Assembly (NCBI GenBank): GCA_031258505.1
Contig: JAIRMT010000123.1
Location: 1-12,490, forward strand
Reading direction: 5' to 3'
Length of the DNA: 12,490 nt
DNA from: Treponema sp.
GTDB lineage: Bacteria > Spirochaetota > Spirochaetia > Treponematales > Breznakiellaceae
Shown here: positions 6,922 to 12,490 of the stretch, piece after piece
Numbering within the stretch: position 1 is the stretch's first letter
Layout of the letters: each line of letters begins with the position of its first letter
Made by a program: the position numbers and the translations under genes
Notes under the pieces: model-generated
Databases searched by the model: none
What the model saw: the letters and a program-made list of their open reading frames with translations, nothing else
What the model was told of the DNA's origin: nothing

Positions 6922-7253
6922 AACTTTTTGTCGCTACGTTTCATTGCATAGTAAACCAGCAAGCCAATACCCAAAGCGAGCGGGATGACTCCGCTCAGTA
7001 AGCCAAGACTCAGGCCAAGCGCCACCGCAAATACCACAGTGAGCGCAATACCCACGCTCAAAAGAAGAATACCAGCAAGCAGGCTGAACGAGAGCAGGTC
7101 AAACGTTGGCCGTGAGTACAGCCTCGCCTCAATAAGCAGGGTTTTGCGCTTGTGATCCCATAAAAGATAAAAGAATACCACGATAGAACCCACCACAATG
7201 CCAACAATAGGAATAAGCGCTATGATAATTTGCGCCGCACCTGACTGATCCAC
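6918..7253 (-). CDS. Small three-helix membrane protein, first gene of the sigma operon
   Basis: I do not recognise a family. The 111-residue protein is very hydrophobic, with likely membrane helices at about 9-32, 53-79 and 82-104. A charged loop (DHKRKTLLIEARLYSR, 33-48) lies between the first two, and the basic tail is KRSDKKL. It starts with GTG six bases after a good AGGAGG, and a promoter lies upstream. Its stop overlaps the sigma factor start by four bases, so it is co-transcribed with, and probably coupled to, the sigma/anti-sigma pair. That position suggests a part in envelope sensing or control of the anti-sigma factor, but this is inferred only from context. Confidence 0.75.
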   Translation of the reverse strand: MDQSGAAQIIIALIPIVGIVVGSIVVFFYLLWDHKRKTLLIEARLYSRPTFDLLSFSLLAGILLLSVGIALTVVFAVALGLSLGLLSGVIPLALGIGLLVYYAMKRSDKKL

Positions 7254-7291
7254 TCTTTCCTCCTTGAGAAAACGCCCGCGCTTTCTCTGCC

Positions 7292-7320
7292 ACTATATTT
7301 TTTAGACCGCTTACTTACAA
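7292..7320 (-). promoter_or_regulatory. Promoter of the sigma/anti-sigma operon
   Basis: On the minus strand TTGTAA (7320-7315), a 17-base spacer ending in six A and TATAGT (7297-7292) match a housekeeping sigma-70 promoter. It lies about 40 bases before the GTG start of the first gene, leaving a normal leader with AAGGAGG. I see no second, ECF-like promoter that would clearly indicate self-activation. Confidence 0.6.
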
Positions 7321-7357
7321 GATAGTTGCTAACCATGTTTTCCTGTATGCTTTTTTC

Positions 7358-8209
7358 ATGGAAATCATTAAAACATTTGATCCAACCCGTATCAGGGCAT
7401 TGGCTGTTGATTTGGACGGGACGGTTCTGCTGCCCGACACGACTATGAGCGCGCGTATGACCCGCGCCTTGAGCGCGTGTATCGCGCGAGGTATTCAGGT
7501 GATCATCTGCACTGGACGAGCGCTTGAAGCTGTTGAGAAGTACCGCAAGCCGCTGGGCGCCACCGGACCCATGGTCTACTTTAATGGGGCTGAGGTGGTC
7601 GATATGCCTCAAGGTACGGTACTGAGCGCGACCCTGCTTGAGAAGGATGTGGTTGAATACTGCGTCGAGCTTTCCCGAACAATGGGCGTGTACTATCAGG
7701 CCTATTTCCCGGGTACGCCGGACAAGCCGTATGGCTTTTTCATGGCGGAGCGGAATACTGAGGAGGCCGCTATGTACTTCAGGCACACTGGTATTCAGGC
7801 TGTAATCGGCAATATCAGCGAAGCTCTTGCCGCAGCCCCTGCTGGGTGTATCAAGAGCATGTTCGTCTCTGAGCCGGAAATTCACGATACGTTAAAGCAG
7901 CACTTGGTAAACCGTTTTGGAAATCGCATCTATGTGGCGCGTACCCTGCGGACTTTTCTGGAAGTTATGGATGGGCGGGTTTCTAAGGGCGCGGGTCTGC
8001 GCCTTGCCATGAAACAGCGCGGCCTTTGTCCCCAAGACGTAATCGCGTTTGGCGACGAGGAGAACGATCTTCCCCTCTTTTCCGAATCCACCTACTCTGT
8101 CGCTCCGGCCAATGCCAAAGAACAGGTACGCAAGTCCGCTGACTTGGTGGTTGCCTCCAACGCGGAAGATGGTGTGGCGGCTTTTCTGGAAAGCGCCTTT
8201 CAGCTTTAA
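7358..8209 (+). CDS. Cof-type HAD-superfamily phosphatase (HAD-IIB)
   Basis: This is a cytoplasmic hydrolase of 283 residues, typical for the Cof/YbiV-like group that dephosphorylates sugar phosphates and similar small molecules. HAD motif I is AVDLDGT with nucleophile D18 and acid D20. Motif II is ICTGR with T52. Motif III is K210 in RVSKGAGL, and motif IV is GDEENDLPLF (232-241), holding the magnesium-binding acids. The C2-type cap lies between motifs II and III. All catalytic residues are present. The ATG has no Shine-Dalgarno. A TATGCT -10-like box ends six bases upstream, but no good -35 sits at 16-18 bases. The TAA stop overlaps the convergent downstream gene's TAA by four bases. The substrate is unknown. 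Confidence 0.92.
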   Translation: MEIIKTFDPTRIRALAVDLDGTVLLPDTTMSARMTRALSACIARGIQVIICTGRALEAVEKYRKPLGATGPMVYFNGAEVVDMPQGTVLSATLLEKDVVEYCVELSRTMGVYYQAYFPGTPDKPYGFFMAERNTEEAAMYFRHTGIQAVIGNISEALAAAPAGCIKSMFVSEPEIHDTLKQHLVNRFGNRIYVARTLRTFLEVMDGRVSKGAGLRLAMKQRGLCPQDVIAFGDEENDLPLFSESTYSVAPANAKEQVRKSADLVVASNAEDGVAAFLESAFQL

Positions 8210-9024
8210 GTATCGCCCTGCATTAACAGCGCCGCGTCCAGCTTGGCTGCTTCACCATGGGACAGGCCAGTCGGCAGTATGAGCGGCTGGTCCTGATCCG
8301 GCGGCAAGAGGAAGCCTGCATCGAGAAAGCGCAGAAAAAGGCGCTCGTAATCAGCGCTCGACAAGCGGCGCGTCAGCGAACAATAGACCCCACGCTGTCG
8401 CCATAGGCTGGCGGACGATACTGGGCAGACCTCCTGACGCTTCGGTGCAGTGGCGATGAGGTCGTAGACGGCGCGTGTCGCGGCGCTGAGAATGAGCGGC
8501 GGGATGTAGTCTGATGGCGCTAAGGCTAAAGGCTCATTATAAACAAGCGCGGCAGGAGACAGCGGCCAGGGAAGCGTGGGCAGTAAGACCGCAGCGCCTG
8601 GCCAGGCAAAGGGCAGAAAGGGACGCCAGCGAAACAGGCGGGTGTGGTCAGTGCCGGTGGTGTCAGACACCGACGGGTCAAAGATGGGTATGTCAACCGG
8701 GATGCCCGCTACAACAAGGGCGCGGCGCAAGGAGGCGTTATCGCTATAGACCCTGATTGCCTTACCCGGAAAAAGCTGGGATAGCGCTTTGATGAAGCGG
8801 CGCTCAGTAAAATGAGGGAATGGCGCGAACAGGCCACGTTCAGCGCTGTTCTTGAGTTCGCGCAACACCGCCGATGGGGTATGACCCAGTATGGCGGCGC
8901 CGTTGTCTTGCCAGAGATCAACAACGCGGCGATTACCGTCAAGATAAAGACGAAAACCACGCGCCCTAAGTACCGGAGGTAGATGGCGCAGGAGAGACGT
9001 CTCCGATTCAGTCGTTATACTCAT
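8206..9024 (-). CDS. Shrunken class III aminotransferase-like protein, probably catalytically inactive
   Basis: The N-terminal 80 or so residues read like the start of a class III PLP aminotransferase (glutamate-1-semialdehyde aminomutase group): RARGFRLYLDGNRRVVDLWQ, then GAAILGHTPSAVLRELK. The last 60 or so residues resemble the C-terminal small domain (YERLFLRFLDAGFLLPPDQ ... LPTGLSHGEAAKLDAAL). Between them the large cofactor domain is cut down: 272 residues in total against the usual 400-450. I find no lysine in a PLP-binding motif. The frame is intact, so this looks like a maintained non-enzymatic relative rather than a fresh pseudogene. The ATG at 9024 lies inside the uvrD 3' end (17-base overlap), so it probably forms an operon with uvrD. 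A start at 9075 is possible but would overlap by 68 bases. Confidence 0.6.
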   Translation of the reverse strand: MSITTESETSLLRHLPPVLRARGFRLYLDGNRRVVDLWQDNGAAILGHTPSAVLRELKNSAERGLFAPFPHFTERRFIKALSQLFPGKAIRVYSDNASLRRALVVAGIPVDIPIFDPSVSDTTGTDHTRLFRWRPFLPFAWPGAAVLLPTLPWPLSPAALVYNEPLALAPSDYIPPLILSAATRAVYDLIATAPKRQEVCPVSSASLWRQRGVYCSLTRRLSSADYERLFLRFLDAGFLLPPDQDQPLILPTGLSHGEAAKLDAALLMQGDT

Positions 9025-11152
9025 CGTAGTCTTCACACTCTTTTTTAGAGAAAGCATAAGGCGGCTCCCCGACAATGCGGAGGTCTTTGCGGTCTATCTC
9101 ATGGAGAAACACAGACGGAAACATCGGCATGGTATTGCCATACATACGACGCATTGCGCAGGTACTTAGATAGAGCTGATCCATAGCCCGCGTCGCACCC
9201 ACATAAAAGAGCCGGCGCTCCTCTTCCAGTTCCTCGTTACGCTTGTCCTCGCGGGGAAAGATGCCCTGTTCAACGCCGGTCATAATCACCCGCCGAAACT
9301 CCAAGCCCTTTGTGTTGTGTAACGTAATAAGCGTAACCTTGTTCGGGTCGTCTACATCAGTATCTGCCAGAGAACGATCCAGTTCGATATGTTCGAGAAA
9401 GTCCAGTAATCCTGCCTCAGTTCCGGGGTAGAGACTGGCGGCGTTAGCCAGCTCCTGTAGGTTACTGATACGCTGATTGCCCGCGATTTCGTCGTGGTTC
9501 AGGTGATACTCGGCAATGCCTGACTCCATAAGCAGGGTTACTACGCACGTAGAAAGCCCCTCATCAGCGATCAGGGCTTCCTTGTTACGCGCGCTTTTAA
9601 GCGAGCCTTGTATCCCGCGCCGTTTTCTAGGCGCTTTTTTCGTGGGCTGATCCACCTCATCAGCTCTAGCCTCCTCAGCCAGCGCCTCGCCACGTGTCCC
9701 GCCGGTGGTGAATAGTGTGGCGCGTCCCAGTTCAATAGCGTGGAAAAACGTCTCAAGCCCTAAATGCGCCTTTGCTGAAACCTTTGGCGTGAGGCGCTCC
9801 ACTGCCGCACGAAAGTCAAGCGCCTCAGCCAATGCCACATTCACCACGCGCTTCACCGTAGCCGCGCCAATGCCCCGCGCCGGCTTGTTCACCACGCGAC
9901 AGAACGCCACTTCATCACGGGGGCTTACGAGCAATGCCAGCAATGCCAGCGAATCCTTTATCTCCTCCCGTTCATAGAACTTGAGCGAACCAACTACACG
10001 GTATGGGATATGCCGGCGCAGGAATTCAGTCTCAAAGCCCAGTGATTGCGCATTGGTTCGATACAGAATCGCCCAATCCGCGTAAGCCGCCTTGTGCTTG
10101 TCCCACGACCCTTCGATAAGCTCCGCGCAGAACATTACCTCCTCGTCCTGATTCGGCAGAAAAGCCAGCACCGGCTTTTTACCAGTTCCACGCACAGCTA
10201 TCAACGTTTTCTCCAGTCGTCCCTCGTTATGATCCACCACTGAGGCCGCGATACTCAGAATAGGAGCCAGTGAGCGGTAGTTTCGTTCCAGCCTGATAAT
10301 ATCCGTACCCGGAAAACGCTCCGGGAACTCAAGAATGTTCCGCACCTCCGCGCCTCGGAACCGGTAGATGGACTGGTCATCATCACCCACCACACAAATG
10401 TAGGTATCCTCGTCGCGTATTTCCTTGAGCAGTTCAAACTGCGCGACATTAGCATCCTGATATTCATCAACCATGATGACCCTGAAGCGCGCCCTAAACC
10501 GTTTAGCCATTGCCGGATTGTTCCTGAGTATCTCCACCGGCTTTTTGATAAGATCGCCAAAATCGACATTACCGGTTTTTGCCAGCCGTTCCTCATAGTC
10601 GCGGTAGATCCGTCGGAACTCGCTCCGGTGATCGATAAGCGTCAGTTCTGGATCGTCCGGTGAGAGGAAGTAGTCTTTAGCGCGTGCGATATGGCGAGCT
10701 GCCTCCCGAACCTCTCCTCGGGATGAGCCTTCCATGACCGCGCCAAGTAGAGATGCGGTATCATCGTCATCATAAATGATAAAGCCTGAATCAAGCCCAG
10801 CCAGTGAGCCGTGTTGCCGCAGGAACCACGCGCCAAACGAGTGAAACGTGCGTAACATGGCGAAACCAGCTCGCCCATCAATGAGCCGCGCCCGGTCTGC
10901 CATTTCCCGCGCTGCCTTATTGGTGAACGTAACTGCAAGAATGGCCTGGGGAGGCACGCCCTGTTCCCGAATAAGGTACGCGATTTTTGTGGTAATAACC
11001 CGTGTCTTCCCTGAACCCGCCCCCGCGAGGATGAGCAAGCTCTTGCCAGAGTGAAACACAGCCGCCCGCTGTTCCTCATTGAGCGCCTCAAGGTAGGGTG
11101 GAAGCATAGGACGTAACGGCACGGAATCAGGCATAAGGGAGCTGGCGTTCAT
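9008..11152 (-). CDS. UvrD/PcrA/Rep-family superfamily 1 DNA helicase
   Basis: This ATP-dependent 3'-5' helicase acts in DNA repair and replication restart. At 714 residues it has the full length and all core motifs. Motif I (Walker A) is AGAGSGKT, 43-50, and Ia is VTFTNKAA near 74-81. Motif II is DEYQD, 229-233, and III is GDDDQSIYRFRGA, 256-268. Motif IV is RLERNYRS, 287-294, V is TLHNTKGLEF, 610-619, and VI is LFYVGATRA, 648-656. A basic, low-complexity insertion at about 483-530 (KKAPRKRRG and neighbours) lies in the 2B region. The acidic C-terminus ends ECEDYDEYND. An AGAGG lies nine bases before the ATG. The sequence does not settle which of UvrD, PcrA or Rep it is, so no symbol is given. 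The mobile-element-like remnant lies directly upstream. Confidence 0.93.
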   Translation of the reverse strand: MNASSLMPDSVPLRPMLPPYLEALNEEQRAAVFHSGKSLLILAGAGSGKTRVITTKIAYLIREQGVPPQAILAVTFTNKAAREMADRARLIDGRAGFAMLRTFHSFGAWFLRQHGSLAGLDSGFIIYDDDDTASLLGAVMEGSSRGEVREAARHIARAKDYFLSPDDPELTLIDHRSEFRRIYRDYEERLAKTGNVDFGDLIKKPVEILRNNPAMAKRFRARFRVIMVDEYQDANVAQFELLKEIRDEDTYICVVGDDDQSIYRFRGAEVRNILEFPERFPGTDIIRLERNYRSLAPILSIAASVVDHNEGRLEKTLIAVRGTGKKPVLAFLPNQDEEVMFCAELIEGSWDKHKAAYADWAILYRTNAQSLGFETEFLRRHIPYRVVGSLKFYEREEIKDSLALLALLVSPRDEVAFCRVVNKPARGIGAATVKRVVNVALAEALDFRAAVERLTPKVSAKAHLGLETFFHAIELGRATLFTTGGTRGEALAEEARADEVDQPTKKAPRKRRGIQGSLKSARNKEALIADEGLSTCVVTLLMESGIAEYHLNHDEIAGNQRISNLQELANAASLYPGTEAGLLDFLEHIELDRSLADTDVDDPNKVTLITLHNTKGLEFRRVIMTGVEQGIFPREDKRNEELEEERRLFYVGATRAMDQLYLSTCAMRRMYGNTMPMFPSVFLHEIDRKDLRIVGEPPYAFSKKECEDYDEYND

Positions 11153-11192
11153 CAGTATTTACCTCTTGAAACAGAATACACCATTGACAAGT

Positions 11193-11352
11193 CCCCTTGC
11201 CTAAAGGCGGGGGATTCTTACTACAACGATACACGCCAGAAGCCTAGTTTGGTTTTCGCAAAACTCCCTCTAGGCAGCTTTACAGTGGCGTCAACCCATG
11301 CTTCATGGCTTACGGTATCTCCAATATCCCATGCCTAAAGCCAGAGGCTTTA
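11193..11352 (-). mobile_element. Hairpin-rich right-end-like sequence of an IS200/IS605-type element
   Basis: Four structures follow one another. The first is CCCC-TT-GCC with GGC-GGGGG (11193-11213). The second is a nested imperfect palindrome at 11234-11290: CGCCA/TGGCG outside, GCCTAG/CTAGGC in the middle, GTTTT-CGC-AAAAC at the tip. The third is CCATG-CTT-CATGG (11296-11308). The fourth is TAAAGCC-AGA-GGCTTTA (11336-11352). Such a block overlapping the 3' end of a coding remnant resembles the right end and omega-RNA region of TnpB elements. The outer element ends were not defined, and no TnpA is present. Confidence 0.35.
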
Positions 11353-11449
11353 TGCGCTCTCGGTAATTGGATTTCTCAAGTAGTATAATGATTTCGTTAA
11401 TCTGCTGCAACTGGAAATTAAAGAAAAGTCCATGGATGGAAGCAGCTCT
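11221..11449 (-). pseudogene. Frame-shifted coding remnant, possibly the 3' end of a tnpB-like gene
   Basis: Two minus-strand frames join into one plausible C-terminus. Positions 11449-11327 are open and end RERIKPLALGMG. After one extra base (11326), the next frame runs 11325-11221: IGDTVSHEAW, VDATVKLPRGSF, AKTKLGFWRVSL, then TAG. The upstream side is closed by a TAG at 11452-11450. The stop is followed at once by a GC-rich hairpin (11193-11213), the layout I know from the right end of IS200/IS605-type elements, where tnpB runs into the end hairpins. The zinc ribbon and catalytic DED residues of TnpB are not present in what remains, so the family call is tentative. It could also be unrelated structured non-coding DNA. 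Confidence 0.35.
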
Positions 11450-11473
11450 CTAGCCATCCATTATAATTTTTTC
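11432..11473 (+). terminator. Terminator-like hairpin with T-tract
   Basis: ATGGATGG (11432-11439) pairs with CCATCCAT (11454-11461) around a 14-base loop and is followed by TATAATTTTTTC. This is a fair intrinsic terminator on the plus strand. No gene precedes it on that strand; a TATAAT at 11384-11389 without a good -35 is the only candidate start. Confidence 0.4.
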
Positions 11474-11606
11474 ACCCCCTTAACAACTTTATACGACAGA
11501 TGGGTGAAGAAGCTGTGACCTCCACGCCAGCGGCACGTATCTACAAACGTGTAAACCGCTTGGACTGAACTTGACCCACAACTTTTCCCCTTGATATGTG
11601 CTAAGT

Positions 11607-11688
11607 GTGTGTCTCACACGTGGGCGAGTGTGTGTCTCACACATGGGCGAGTGTGTGTCTCACACGTGGGCGGGATCGAGACACGATC
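11607..11688. repeat. Three-copy 23-bp palindromic repeat plus a related fourth palindrome
   Basis: GTGTG-TCT-CACAC occurs three times at exactly 23-bp spacing (GTCTCACAC at 11611, 11634 and 11657). The copies are separated by GTGGGCGAGT or ATGGGCGAGT. At 11674-11688 a different palindrome, GATCG-AGACA-CGATC, follows at nearly the same spacing. The design is the same as in the large array that follows: a short interrupted palindrome, a G-rich linker and a 23-bp period. Confidence 0.85.
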
Positions 11689-11732
11689 ATAGACAGGTAT
11701 GCGCCTTATGTTATGGAGCGGGTTAATGGGCT

Positions 11733-12490
11733 TAGTTACGTCGGCATAATAGGCTTAGTTCACGACAATGAACAAGGCGGATGACGCACCGTCAACAAGC
11801 TGGTTTAAGCACCGTCAACAGGCTGGTTTACGCACCGTCAATAGGCTGGTTTGAACACTTCAAACAGAGCAGTTTGAACACCTCAAACAAGGCGGTTTGA
11901 ATACCTCAAACAGGCTGGTTTGAACACTTCAAACAGGGCGGTTTGAACACTTCAAACAGGACAGTTTGAACACCTCAAACAGAGCAGTTTGAACACCTCA
12001 AACAGAGCAGTTTGAACACTTCAAACAGAGCGGTTTGAACACCTCAAACAGGGCGGTTTGAACACTTCAAACAGAGCGGTTTGAACACTTCAAACAGGGC
12101 GGTTTGAACACTTCAAACAGAGCGGTTTGAACACCTCAAACAAGGCGGTTTGAACACTTCAAACAAGGCGGTTTAAGCATCTCAAACAGGGCGGTTTGAA
12201 CACTTCAAACAGACTGGTTTGAACACCTCAAACAGAGCAGTTTGAACACTTCAAACAGGGCGGTTTGAACACCTCAAACAAGGCGGTTTGAACACTTCAA
12301 ACAAGGCGGTTTAAGCACCTCAAATAGGGCGGTTTGAACACTTCAAACAGGGCGGTTTGAACACTTCAAATAGAGCGGTTTGAACACCTCAAACAAGGCG
12401 GTTTGAACACTTCAAACAGGGCGGTTTGAACACTTCAAACAGAGCGGTTTGAACACTTCAAACAGAGCGGTTTGAACACCTCAAACAAGG
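11733..12490. repeat. Large 23-bp tandem array of interrupted palindromes, continuing past the window
   Basis: From 11779 the 23-bp period holds without a single insertion or deletion to the end of the window, about 31 units. The 28 units from 11848 carry GTTTGAA-CAC-TTCAAAC or a close variant (often CTCAAAC) and a six-base linker such as AGAGCG, AGGGCG or AAGGCG. The left edge is degenerate. The unit at 11779 has TGACG-CAC-CGTCA, the next two are mixed, and two weaker units at 11733 and 11756 keep only the period or a GTTCA/TGAAC pair. Stops occur in all frames because 23 is not a multiple of three and TGA lies in the unit, so it is non-coding. The right end is not in view. Confidence 0.93.

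Larger units (their letters stand above)
11153..11606. other. Intergenic region upstream of uvrD: degraded element and hairpins
   Basis: There is no intact gene here. It holds the uvrD RBS, the remnant coding frame and hairpins at 11193-11449, and a terminator-like hairpin at 11432-11473. It also holds an imperfect inverted repeat at 11527-11563: CCAGCGG with CCGCTTGG, and inner CACG with CGTG. I found no tRNA or intact transposase. Confidence 0.5.

Noticed and set aside
7315..7357. Full promoter for the HAD gene.
   Set aside because: TATGCT at 7346-7351 could be a -10, but the only -35-like TTGCTA is 14 bases away, which is too close.
7220..7885. 221-codon minus-strand frame opposite the HAD gene.
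   Set aside because: It lies over the complete HAD motifs on the plus strand and over the sigma operon promoter, and its product has no recognisable domain.
8668..8678. GTGTCAGACAC dyad that also occurs, reverse-complemented, at 2816-2826.
   Set aside because: One copy is inside a coding region, and two 11-base matches in this length are not strong evidence of a shared site.
11733..12490. CRISPR array or coding repeat.
   Set aside because: The linkers are six bases and recurrent, the period of 23 breaks all frames and TGA occurs in the unit.

Overview
The window most likely comes from a spirochaete, probably a Treponema-like one with roughly even GC. The main evidence is the archaeal-type PheT of 586 residues, a form known from spirochaetes. 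An ECF sigma/zinc anti-sigma operon, a lone PtsN-like IIA protein and a fold III ornithine decarboxylase are compatible with that. The genus is inferred by recall and has not been checked by search.

Layout: 207-1967 (-) pheT; 1968-2874 a long intergenic stretch holding 18 tandem copies of a perfect 14-bp palindrome at 21-bp spacing; 2875-4062 (+) MFS transporter, whose stop overlaps that of 4059-5240 (-) ornithine-type decarboxylase; 5371-5817 (+) PTS IIA/PtsN-like protein; a 17-bp-stem hairpin at 5819-5857; 7253-5867 (-) a three-gene operon (small membrane protein, ECF sigma factor, zinc-finger anti-sigma factor); 7358-8209 (+) Cof-type HAD phosphatase, whose stop overlaps that of 8206-9024 (-), a shrunken class III aminotransferase-like protein; 9008-11152 (-) UvrD/PcrA/Rep-family helicase.

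From 11153 to the end there is no intact gene. This part holds a frame-shifted coding remnant lying on strong nested hairpins, which looks like the right end of an IS200/IS605-type (TnpB) element. It also holds a 3-copy 23-bp palindromic repeat and a large 23-bp tandem array of interrupted palindromes that runs off the window.

The genes are mostly housekeeping: translation, polyamine synthesis, regulation and DNA repair. The most unusual content is the non-coding DNA. There are three tandem arrays of short palindromes with unrelated sequences but the same architecture: a short palindrome, a short linker and a period of 21-23 bp. In the first array every palindrome is identical while the linkers vary. 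In the last array the edge units carry different arms that still pair around the same CAC loop. Two genes (pheT and the PTS IIA gene) have good sigma-70-like promoters whose -10 box lies only 8-9 bases before the ATG and no Shine-Dalgarno sequence, which suggests leaderless mRNAs.
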